64,000 nucleotides of DNA, taken from positions 186,001-250,000 of the forward strand of contig NZ_BOOJ01000012.1 of assembly GCF_016863175.1 (NCBI RefSeq), in the 5' to 3' direction. This document shows positions 56,995 to 64,000 of the stretch, piece by piece. The translations under genes and the position numbers were made by a program. The notes beneath the pieces are model-generated. The model had not been told where the DNA came from and did not search any database. It saw only the letters and a list, made by a program, of their open reading frames with translations. Within the stretch, counting starts at the first letter, position 1. Each line of letters opens with the position of its first letter. This DNA is from Paraplanobispora siamensis. GTDB taxonomy: Bacteria; Actinomycetota; Actinomycetes; Streptosporangiales; Streptosporangiaceae.

Positions 56995-58233
56995 ATGCGA
57001 GCCGGTCCCTCCCAAGAGGAGATCAGGCGCCACAATCTCGGCGCCCTGCTCCGTCACGTTCATCTGGGCGGGCCTACCTCGCGGGCGGAGCTCACCAGCC
57101 GGATGGGGCTCAACCGCAGCACCATCATGGCCCTCACCGCCGACCTCACCGCCGCCGGTCTGGTCAGGGAGGAGCTGCCGCGCGAGACCGGACGCGCGGG
57201 ACGCCCCTCCCTGGTGGTCCGGCCGGAGTCGGCACGGGTCTACGTGTTCGCCCTGGACGTGGGCGTCGACCGGCTGGTCGCCGCCCGCGTCGGACTGGGC
57301 GGCGTGGTCCTCGACCGGCGCGAGACGGTACGGCGCCGCGGCCCTTTCGTCATGGAGGAGGTCGTCGGGCCGCTGGCCGCCTTCGCCCGGCAGATGCACC
57401 GCAAGACCCGGCCGGACACGGTCTGCGTCGGAGCCGCCGCGGCCTTCTCCGGCGGGGTGGCCCGTGAGGACGGCGTCGTCCGGTTCGGGCCGAACATGGA
57501 CGGGGCGGAGGACGTGCCGTTCGGCGAGGAGATGGCCCGGCGCCTCGGGCTCGGCCTGCCCGTGACGGTCGGCAACGACGCCAACCTCGGGGCGATGGCC
57601 GAGCACACGCGCGGTGTCGGCGTCGGATGCCGCGACCTGATCTACCTCCACGGCGATGTCGGCGTCGGCGGAGGCGTGATCGTCAACGGGACCCTGCTCG
57701 GCGGGCACCAGGGCTTCGGCGGCGAGGTCGGGCACATGATCGTCAACCCCAAGGGCCGCTCCTGCGGGTGCGGCTCGCTCGGATGCCTGGAGGCCGAGGT
57801 GGGGGAGCGGGCCCTGCTGGAGGCCGCCGGGCGCTTCGAGAACCACAGCGCCCAGCCGTACAACGGGTCCGGCGCCCTGATCGGCCGCGACGCGGTCCGC
57901 GCCGTGGTCGACGCAGCCGACCGCGGCGACATCGTCGCCCAGGCGGCGCTGGGCAGGGTCGGCGACTGGCTCGGGCTGGGCGTCGCCAACCTGGTCAACA
58001 TCTTCAACCCGGAGATGGTCGTCTTCGGCGGCACGCTCCGCGAGGTCTATCTCGGCTCCGCAGCCCAGGTGCGCAGCCGTATCACGACCGACGCGCTTCC
58101 CCCGGTGCGGGAGCACCTGCGCCTTCGCACCTCCGCCCTCGGCGACGACGCCACCCTCATCGGCGCCGCCGAGCTGGCCTTCGCCCAGGTCCTGGCCGAC
58201 CCGCTGGAGGTCCTCGCCCGCGCCGGATCGTGA
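56995..58233 (+). CDS. ROK-family transcriptional regulator (Rok7B7/XylR-like)
   Basis: A 412-residue ROK repressor. Residues ~5-65 are a winged helix (EEIRRHNLGALLRHVHLGG, TSRAELTSRMGLNRSTIMAL). The ROK sugar-kinase-like domain follows, with VGNDANLGAMAEHTRG, YLHGDVGVGGGVIVNG, FGGEVGHMIVNPKG and zinc motif CGCGSLGCLE (about 257-266). The DxGxT phosphate motif reads DVGVDRL, consistent with a sensor rather than a kinase. The ATG at 56995 has AAGGA 10 nt upstream; a GTG at 56956 overlapping the permease stop would add 13 residues. By position it is the counterpart of Streptomyces Rok7B7, which controls xylFGH and affects carbon repression and antibiotic production. Confidence 0.92.
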   Translation: MRAGPSQEEIRRHNLGALLRHVHLGGPTSRAELTSRMGLNRSTIMALTADLTAAGLVREELPRETGRAGRPSLVVRPESARVYVFALDVGVDRLVAARVGLGGVVLDRRETVRRRGPFVMEEVVGPLAAFARQMHRKTRPDTVCVGAAAAFSGGVAREDGVVRFGPNMDGAEDVPFGEEMARRLGLGLPVTVGNDANLGAMAEHTRGVGVGCRDLIYLHGDVGVGGGVIVNGTLLGGHQGFGGEVGHMIVNPKGRSCGCGSLGCLEAEVGERALLEAAGRFENHSAQPYNGSGALIGRDAVRAVVDAADRGDIVAQAALGRVGDWLGLGVANLVNIFNPEMVVFGGTLREVYLGSAAQVRSRITTDALPPVREHLRLRTSALGDDATLIGAAELAFAQVLADPLEVLARAGS

Positions 58234-58234
58234 C

Positions 58235-58259
58235 GGGACCGCGGCGATCCCGCGGTCCC
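58235..58259 (+). terminator. 10-bp stem-loop after the ROK gene
   Basis: GGGACCGCGG (58235-58244) / CCGCGGTCCC (58250-58259) with a 5-nt loop, immediately after the stop. Confidence 0.65.
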
Positions 58260-58327
58260 TGCACGATCGGCGGCACGGTGCGCTCGCAGGGCGCTCGCAG
58301 TACGCCTCGGGAATGCGGCGGGCGGGT

Positions 58328-59209
58328 TCAGGAGACGCTGCGGCTGGAGGCCGTCCAGGTGTTGCAGGAGGCCGGAGAGCCGGAGTCGAAGCCCCGCCGC
58401 ATCCAGAACGCCTGGCTGCGGCCCTTGCCGTGGTCGTTGGTCGGCCAGGTCTTGTGGCCGTTCTCGGTGGTCCACTCCAGCATGGCCTCCCAGTGCTCCC
58501 GGGTGACCTCCAGATCCCGGGCGGCCCCGCGCAGGAAGACCGCGGCCAGGCAGTCGGCCTGCAGTTCGAGGCGGCGGGAGAGCGCGAGCCTGACGCCGGT
58601 GCGGGCCTGCCAGGCGCTCTGGCCGTAGTACGGCAGGATGCCGGCCAGCTGCTGCAGGTGGTGGGCGTACTCGTGGGCCATGAACTGCGCGTGGTTGGGG
58701 GCGTAGGGGTTCTGCAGCACCCTGCGGGTGACGCCGATGTACATGGTGCGGTTGCTGGAGCAGTAGTAGCCGCCCGCCCCGGTGGGCCACCTGCCGCACG
58801 GGCTGCTCACCCGGGAGGTGACGAAGCGCAGCGTCGGCTGGCTGAAGGGCAGGCCGGCCTTCCTGAACTGGGCAGCCCACGTCCTGCCGAGGCAGCGGTT
58901 GACGCGGGTCATGAAGCGCCGGTAGGAGGCCGCGTTCCCCGCGATGATCCGGCCGGCCCGGCACCTGGTGCCGGAGATCTGGCCGGTCCGGTACAGGGAG
59001 TTCGAGGTGGCGGCGGCCTTGCCGCTCAGCTGCACTCCCTGTTGCCCGGCGACGGCCGCGACGGCCATAGCGGCGATCTTGCCCGCCTCGCCCGCGCCGG
59101 GGACCAGGGAACCCACGGCGGACACCGGGGAACCCGCGGCGGGCACCGGGGAAAAGGAGAGGGAGGTCACGGCGAGGGACACCAGTGACCCGGAGAGGAG
59201 GGAGTTCAT
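58328..59209 (-). CDS. Secreted neutral zinc metallopeptidase (YpfJ-like)
   Basis: A 293-residue exported protein. The N-terminal hydrophobic segment (LLSGSLVSLAVTSLSFSPVP) acts as a signal peptide. The catalytic region has the zinc motif HEYAHHLQQ near residue 180 and the downstream acid in LELQADCLAAVFLRG, as in putative neutral zinc metallopeptidases (PF04228/YpfJ). Six or more cysteines in the mature part (RCRAG, NRCLG, SPCGRW, GYYCSS, ADCLA, ASCNTW) suggest disulfides in an extracellular enzyme. The ATG at 59209 has no clear ribosome binding site. Convergent with the ROK gene, divergent from dxs. Confidence 0.85.
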   Translation of the reverse strand: MNSLLSGSLVSLAVTSLSFSPVPAAGSPVSAVGSLVPGAGEAGKIAAMAVAAVAGQQGVQLSGKAAATSNSLYRTGQISGTRCRAGRIIAGNAASYRRFMTRVNRCLGRTWAAQFRKAGLPFSQPTLRFVTSRVSSPCGRWPTGAGGYYCSSNRTMYIGVTRRVLQNPYAPNHAQFMAHEYAHHLQQLAGILPYYGQSAWQARTGVRLALSRRLELQADCLAAVFLRGAARDLEVTREHWEAMLEWTTENGHKTWPTNDHGKGRSQAFWMRRGFDSGSPASCNTWTASSRSVS

Positions 59210-59329
59210 GGTGTGCAAAAGGTTATGACATGTGTGAATAAAGCATGCAGGTTCTCCCTCGATGGGCGGCACTGCCTGGGGGGCGAACTAGACTCGCTTT
59301 GAAGATGACTGGACAGAGGGGATGATTCC

Positions 59330-61249
59330 GTGAGCGAGCGGACCGCACGGCCGGGCAGTCTTCTGGAGTCGGTCAAGGGACCACGGGACCTCAAGCTGAT
59401 GGCGGCCGACGAGCTCCCCCGGCTCGCGGCCGAGATCAGGGACCTGCTCGTCGCCTCCACCGCCCGTACCGGCGGGCACCTCGGCCCCAACCTCGGCGTG
59501 GTCGAGCTGACCGTCGCACTGCACCGTGTCTTCGACTCGCCGCGCGACCGCATCCTGTGGGACACCGGCCACCAGGCGTACGTGCACAAGATGCTCACCG
59601 GCCGCGCCGGGCTGTTCGACGGGCTCCGCCAGGAGGGCGGCCTGTCCGGCTACCCCAGCCGGGCCGAGTCCGAGCACGACATCATCGAGAACTCCCACGC
59701 CTCCACCGCGCTGTCGTACGCCGACGGCCTGGCCAAGGCCTACAAGCTGCGCGGTGAGAGCGACCGCTCGGTCGTCGCGGTGATCGGCGACGGCGCGCTC
59801 ACCGGCGGCATGGCCTGGGAGGCGCTCAACAACATCGCCGGGCACAAGGACCTGCCGCTGATCATCGTGGTCAACGACAACGGCCGCTCCTACTCGCCGA
59901 CCATCGGCGGCCTGGCCAACCACCTGGCCTCACTGCGCGCCACCCAGCGCTACGAGGACGTGCTCGACTTCGTCAAGGACAACCTGACGAAGGTGCCTCT
60001 GGTCGGCGCCCCCGTCTACGACGCGCTGCACGGCGTCAAGAAGGGCCTCAAGGACGTCCTGGCCCCGCAGGTCATGTTCGAGGACCTCGGCCTGAAGTAC
60101 ATCGGCCTGGTCGACGGCCACGACGAGCAGGCCGTGGAGGCCGCGCTGCGCAAGGCGCGCGACTTCCGCCGCCCGGTCATCGTGCACGTGCTGACCAAGA
60201 AGGGCTTCGGCTACTCCCCGGCCGAGAACCACGGGGAGGACTGCTTCCACTCGCCCGGCGTCTTCGACCCGCTGACCGGCGAGGAGAAGCCCAAGCCGCA
60301 CGGCTGGACCAACGTGTTCAGCCAGGAGATCGTACGGCTCGGCGCCGAGCGGCAGGACATCGTGGCGATCACCGCCGCGATGCTCGGCCCGACCGGTCTG
60401 ATCCCGTTCTCCGAGGCCTACCCCGACCGGCTCTACGACGTCGGCATCGCCGAGCAGCACGCGCTGACCAGCGCCGCCGGCCTGGCGCTCGGCGGGCTGC
60501 ACCCGGTGGTGGCGGTCTACGCCACCTTCCTCAACCGGGCCTTCGACCAGCTGCTGATGGACGTCGCCCTGCACAGGCTCCCGGTCACCGTGGTGCTCGA
60601 CCGGGCGGGCGTCACCGGCGACGACGGCGCCAGCCACAACGGCATGTGGGACCTGTCGATCCTGCAGGTCGTGCCGGGCCTGGCCATCGCGGTGCCGCGC
60701 GACGAGCCGCGCCTGCGCGAACTGCTCGCCGAGGCCGTGGCGGTCGACGACGGCCCCACCGTCGTGCGCTTCCCCAAGGGCCCGGTCGGCCCCGAGATCG
60801 AGGCCGTCGGCAAGCTCGGCGGGATGGACGTGCTGCGCGCGGGCGACCCCGACGTGCTGATCGTCTCGGTGGGCCCGATGGCCGAGACGTGCATGGAGGC
60901 GGCCGGGCTGCTCGACGCACAGGGGATCTCCGCCACCGTGGTGGACCCGCGCTGGGTCAAGCCGCTGGACGAGGCGCTGGTGCTGGCCGCCAAGGCGCAC
61001 AAGCTGGTCGTGGTGGTCGAGGACAACGGCCGGGTGGGCGGCGTCGGCGACGCGGTGGCCAGGATGCTGCGCGACGCCGACGTGGACGTCCCGGTGCGCA
61101 CCTACGGCATCCCGCAGCGCTTCCTGGACCACGCCAAGCGGGCGAAGATCCTCACCGAGATCGGCCTGACCGCCCAGGACATCGCCCGGGAGGTCACCGA
61201 GGCGGTCGCGAAGCGCTCTCCTGTCCTGGAGAACCACCCGGCCCGCTGA
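59330..61249 (+). CDS. dxs: 1-deoxy-D-xylulose-5-phosphate synthase
   Basis: A 639-residue thiamine-diphosphate enzyme that condenses pyruvate and glyceraldehyde-3-phosphate, the first step of the MEP isoprenoid pathway. Features: [48 protein letters not shown], the ThDP motif [35 protein letters not shown] with the catalytic Glu, and the C-terminal [17 protein letters not shown] start; TAGACT (59289-59294) could be its -10. The 3' end overlaps the convergent DedA gene by 56 bp. Confidence 0.97.
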   Translation: MSERTARPGSLLESVKGPRDLKLMAADELPRLAAEIRDLLVASTARTGGHLGPNLGVVELTVALHRVFDSPRDRILWDTGHQAYVHKMLTGRAGLFDGLRQEGGLSGYPSRAESEHDIIENSHASTALSYADGLAKAYKLRGESDRSVVAVIGDGALTGGMAWEALNNIAGHKDLPLIIVVNDNGRSYSPTIGGLANHLASLRATQRYEDVLDFVKDNLTKVPLVGAPVYDALHGVKKGLKDVLAPQVMFEDLGLKYIGLVDGHDEQAVEAALRKARDFRRPVIVHVLTKKGFGYSPAENHGEDCFHSPGVFDPLTGEEKPKPHGWTNVFSQEIVRLGAERQDIVAITAAMLGPTGLIPFSEAYPDRLYDVGIAEQHALTSAAGLALGGLHPVVAVYATFLNRAFDQLLMDVALHRLPVTVVLDRAGVTGDDGASHNGMWDLSILQVVPGLAIAVPRDEPRLRELLAEAVAVDDGPTVVRFPKGPVGPEIEAVGKLGGMDVLRAGDPDVLIVSVGPMAETCMEAAGLLDAQGISATVVDPRWVKPLDEALVLAAKAHKLVVVVEDNGRVGGVGDAVARMLRDADVDVPVRTYGIPQRFLDHAKRAKILTEIGLTAQDIAREVTEAVAKRSPVLENHPAR

Positions 61250-61913
61250 TCCCGGCGGCACCGGATCCGGCGGGCCCCGGCTCGCCGGATCCGCCGGAGC
61301 TCCCGGAGGCCGCCCGCGCGTTCCTGGACGCGCGGGTCCGCCGGGTGATGACGGCCAGGCCCACGGCGAGCAGGGCGGCGCACGCGGCCAGGGGCACCGT
61401 CAGGTGCTGGTTGTCGCGCATGAAGTCCGCAGCCAGGGATCCCAGCGTCAGATAGGTCGTCACCCAGACGGCCCCGCCCGCCAGCGCCCAGCGGATGAAG
61501 CTCCGGTACGGCATGCCCAGCGTCCCGGCGAGGATCGGGGTCAGCGCGTTCACCACCGGAAGGAAGTGGGCGGCGGCCAGGGCGGGACCGCCGCCGTCGC
61601 CCGTGGCGATCCGTTCGGCGCGGGCCCAGCGGTGTTCCCCGATCCACCGTCCGGCCCTGCTGTGGCGGACCCGCGAGCCGTACCGGCGGCCCAGCAGCCA
61701 GCCGCCGCTGGCCCCCAGGAAGCAGCCGGCCGTACCGGCCGCCGCGACCAGCGCGATCTCGGCCGGGCTCGTCAGCGCGGCGCCGGCCACGATGATCGAC
61801 GCGTCGGCGGGGATCACCAGTCCGGTCAGCAGGGTGTTGTCCAGCGCCAGCACGGCCATCAGGACCCCGCCCACCAGGACGGGATCCAGCTGGCCCAATA
61901 TGTCCAGGATCAT
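61194..61913 (-). CDS. DedA family membrane protein
   Basis: A 239-residue DedA/SNARE-associated-type protein with about five membrane segments. Conserved parts: [66 protein letters not shown] and [10 protein letters not shown]. The family includes lipid (undecaprenyl phosphate and phospholipid) flippases; this one's substrate is unknown. ATG 61913 is placed 9 nt after AGGAGG; an ATG at 61922 abuts it. The C-terminal ~35 residues are a Gly/Ser/Pro-rich tail, whose last 18 codons lie antisense within dxs. Confidence 0.9.
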   Translation of the reverse strand: MILDILGQLDPVLVGGVLMAVLALDNTLLTGLVIPADASIIVAGAALTSPAEIALVAAAGTAGCFLGASGGWLLGRRYGSRVRHSRAGRWIGEHRWARAERIATGDGGGPALAAAHFLPVVNALTPILAGTLGMPYRSFIRWALAGGAVWVTTYLTLGSLAADFMRDNQHLTVPLAACAALLAVGLAVITRRTRASRNARAASGSSGGSGEPGPAGSGAAGISGPGGSPGQESASRPPR

Positions 61914-62152
61914 GCTGCCCATCCTCCTCGCCCGAGCCTTCGAGCAGATCCGGACTTACCCCGAGAAGAACCCTTACTTTCCCGCACCGCCCTCCGCCCC
62001 CCGGTCCGCCCCGCCCCCCGGTCCGCCCCGCGCCGGGGTTTCGGCCCGGCCGGGTGTCTCCGGAGCGGACATCCGTACGTTCCGGATCCGCATGACCCGC
62101 CGGTCGAGGGGGAAGCACCCGGGTGATCACACGACCCCGGGAGGTGTACCCG

Positions 62153-63634
62153 ATGAGCGTGTTCCGCGTGAAGTCGGTCGAGCAGTCCATCTCGGACACC
62201 GAGGCGCCGGAGCATCGGCTGAGAAAGGAGCTCACGGCGCTCGACCTGACCGTGTTCGGCATCGGCGTCATCGTGGGGACCGGCATCTTCGTGCTCACCG
62301 GCAGGGTGGCCAAGGAGCTGGCCGGGCCCTCGGTCGCCCTGTCGTTCGTGGCGGCCGCGGTCGTCTGCGCGCTGGCGGCGCTCTGCTACGCCGAGTTCGC
62401 CTCCACCGTCCCGGTGGCCGGTTCGGCCTACACCTTCTCCTTCGCGACACTGGGCGAGTTCCCCGCCTGGATCATCGGGTGGGACCTCATCCTGGAGATG
62501 ATGCTCGGCGCCGCGGTCGTCGCGGTGGGCTGGTCGGGATACCTGGCCTCGCTGCTGTCGTCCTTCGGCATCAACCTGCCCGCCTCGCTGGCGGGCGACG
62601 ATCCGGTCTTCAACCTGCCCGCCGCGCTCATCGTGCTGGTCCTCACCGCGGTGCTGGTGGCCGGGGTGAAGCTGTCGTCGCGGCTCAACCTGGCCGTGGT
62701 CGCGATCAAGGTCACAGTGATCCTGCTGGTCATCCTGGCGGGACTGTTCTTCGTCGAGGGCGCCAACTACACGCCGTTCATCCCGCCCGCCGAGCAGACC
62801 CCGGCCGTCGAGGGGCTGTCCGCGCCGCTGATCCAGGTGATGTTCGGGATCACCCCGGTGGCCTTCGGCGTCATGGGCATCTTCAGCGCCGCCGCGATCG
62901 TGTTCTTCGCCTACATCGGCTTCGACGTGGTGGCCACCGCCGCCGAGGAGACCCGCAGGCCGCAGCGGGACCTGCCGATCGGCATCATCGCCTCGCTGGT
63001 CATCTGCACGATCCTGTACGTGGCGGTCTCCCTGGTCGTCGTCGGCATGCAGCCGTACCGGGAGCTGAGCGAGGCCGCCCCGCTCGCCGACGCGTTCAAG
63101 GCGGTCGGCCAGACCTGGGCGGCGACGCTGATCAGCATCGGCGCGCTGGCCGGTCTGACCACGGTCGTGATGATCCTCATGCTGGGCCAGTCGCGGGTGA
63201 TGTTCTCCATGTGCCGCGACAACCTGCTGCCCCGCGGCCTGGCCAGGGTGCACCCGGTGTACGGCACGCCGTACCGGATCACCATCCTGCTGGGCGTGAT
63301 CATCGCGATCCTGGCCGGGCTGGTGCCGCTGTCCACGATCGCCGAGCTGGTCAACATCGGCACGCTCTTCGCGTTCGTGGTCGTCTCGATCGCGGTGGTG
63401 ATCCTGCGCCGCACCCGGCCCGACCTGCCGCGCTCCTTCCGCACCCCGCTGGTCCCGCTGGTGCCCATCCTGTCGGTGCTGGCCTGCCTCTACCTGATGA
63501 TCAACCTTCCGGTGGAGACCTGGCTGCGCTTCCTGGCGTGGATGCTCGTCGGGGTCGTGATCTACTTCCTGTACGGCTACCGCCACAGCCGCGTGGCCGA
63601 CCGGCCGATGGGCGGCTCGGTGAAGGACGGCTGA
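62153..63634 (+). CDS. APC family amino acid permease
   Basis: A 493-residue permease with about twelve membrane segments, of the cationic amino acid transporter (CAT/YfnA) subgroup: LDLTVFGIGVIVGTGIFVLTG, ALAALCYAEFASTVPVAGSA, IIGWDLILEMMLGAAVVAVGW, FFAYIGFDVVATAAEETRRP and GQSRVMFSMCRDNLLP. It imports amino acids, substrate unspecified. ATG 62153 is 8 nt after GGGAGG. Its 3' end overlaps the convergent acyltransferase gene by 58 bp. Confidence 0.94.
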   Translation: MSVFRVKSVEQSISDTEAPEHRLRKELTALDLTVFGIGVIVGTGIFVLTGRVAKELAGPSVALSFVAAAVVCALAALCYAEFASTVPVAGSAYTFSFATLGEFPAWIIGWDLILEMMLGAAVVAVGWSGYLASLLSSFGINLPASLAGDDPVFNLPAALIVLVLTAVLVAGVKLSSRLNLAVVAIKVTVILLVILAGLFFVEGANYTPFIPPAEQTPAVEGLSAPLIQVMFGITPVAFGVMGIFSAAAIVFFAYIGFDVVATAAEETRRPQRDLPIGIIASLVICTILYVAVSLVVVGMQPYRELSEAAPLADAFKAVGQTWAATLISIGALAGLTTVVMILMLGQSRVMFSMCRDNLLPRGLARVHPVYGTPYRITILLGVIIAILAGLVPLSTIAELVNIGTLFAFVVVSIAVVILRRTRPDLPRSFRTPLVPLVPILSVLACLYLMINLPVETWLRFLAWMLVGVVIYFLYGYRHSRVADRPMGGSVKDG

Positions 63635-64000
63635 GGGGCGGGCCCGCGCTCCGTCCGGCGGCCGGGCATGTCGAACAGGACACGCCCGGCCCCGGCCGCG
63701 CCCAGCACCCGGTGCAGCAGGAGGCAGATCCAGGTGACGGCGCCGGTCAGGACGAGCGGCTGGACGACGGCGACGACGGTCGGCCACGGGCCCTCGAGCC
63801 GGGACAGCGGCCCGGCCAGCGCCAGGCCGAGCAGCGCGAGGACCGGCATGTGCACGACGTAGATCGGCAACGTCTGCCGGCCGATGCCCGTCAGCAGCCT
63901 CGCCAGGGCGTTCCAGCGGCTCAGCACGGCCGCCGCGGTCACACCGAAGACCGTGGCGGTCGCCGAGACGAGGGGCCACACGCCCGGGACGTCCTGGGAG
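63577..64000 (-). CDS. Acyltransferase-3 family membrane protein, C-terminal part (truncated by window edge)
   Basis: The last ~140 codons of a polytopic protein whose start lies right of the window. LARLLTGIGRQTLPIYVVHMPVLALLGLAL is followed by further hydrophobic helices (VVAVVQPLVLTGAVTWICLLL); the GxxTLPIYxxH segment is typical of acyltransferase 3 (PF01757) proteins, which move acyl groups to sugars or peptidoglycan. The tail (RRTERGPAPQPSFTEPP) is disordered, and its last 19 codons lie antisense inside the permease gene. Confidence 0.8.
   Translation of the reverse strand, partial: SQDVPGVWPLVSATATVFGVTAAAVLSRWNALARLLTGIGRQTLPIYVVHMPVLALLGLALAGPLSRLEGPWPTVVAVVQPLVLTGAVTWICLLLHRVLGAAGAGRVLFDMPGRRTERGPAPQPSFTEPPIGRSATRLWR

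Overview
The window is high-GC, gene-dense actinobacterial chromosome. GTG starts are frequent, genes are commonly coupled by 1-4 bp overlaps, and many genes end in long perfect stem-loops without a U-tract. Gene content (sepH, the CutRS two-component system, DUF4193, DUF3710, DUF3159, an F420-type LLM oxidoreductase, Rok7B7-like regulator beside xylFGH-like genes) and order match the conserved core of filamentous actinomycetes. I infer a relative of Streptosporangiaceae or Streptomyces; the family is a guess. No rRNA, tRNA, CRISPR array, prophage or insertion sequence was recognised.

Layout. 1-4.2 kb: 5' part of an SNF2 ATPase and a DrrAB-type drug exporter. 4.4-9.5 kb: two bacterial PH-domain membrane proteins (YdbS/YdbT type) converging on sepH, which has a perfect Crp-like palindrome upstream. 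10-18 kb: an aldonolactone-oxidase-like flavoprotein with an MFS transporter, a lytic transglycosylase, coproporphyrin ferrochelatase, an S9 peptidase and an inositol-monophosphatase-family enzyme. 18-22 kb: a 54-residue protein divergent from cutR-cutS, then DUF4193 and an unknown helical protein. 22-28.4 kb: otsA, DUF4235, an archaeal-type ValRS, and an ECF42 sigma factor with its DGPF/YCII partner. 28.6-38 kb: a candidate cysteine-rich micropeptide, an AI-2E-family transporter, then a block also found in Mycobacterium tuberculosis (dut, DUF3710, OB-fold, DUF3159, two TrkA-type proteins, an APC permease, a TrmA/RumA methyltransferase).

38-49.6 kb is the most variable part: a secreted GH18-like protein, an LLM oxidoreductase, the Hen1-Pnkp RNA-repair pair, a sugar porter, a Mug glycosylase, and a PadR regulator paired with a DUF1707 membrane protein carrying an 11-residue Trp-rich repeat. 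49.8-64 kb: aconitase with a complex operator region, a TauE/SafE permease, a xylose-type ABC importer with a ROK regulator, a zinc metallopeptidase, dxs convergently overlapping a DedA gene, an APC permease, and the end of an acyltransferase-3 gene that overlaps it antisense.

The most notable unexplained signals are the acnA upstream region (iron-box-like palindrome plus duplicated TTGAYGTCGAGA elements), the Crp-like palindrome before sepH, the 11-bp tandem repeat between cutR and the small gene, the palindrome abutting the otsA ribosome binding site, the CGNCDC micropeptide and the hendecad Trp repeat. The Hen1-Pnkp cassette is the clearest complete accessory system, but it is a known one.
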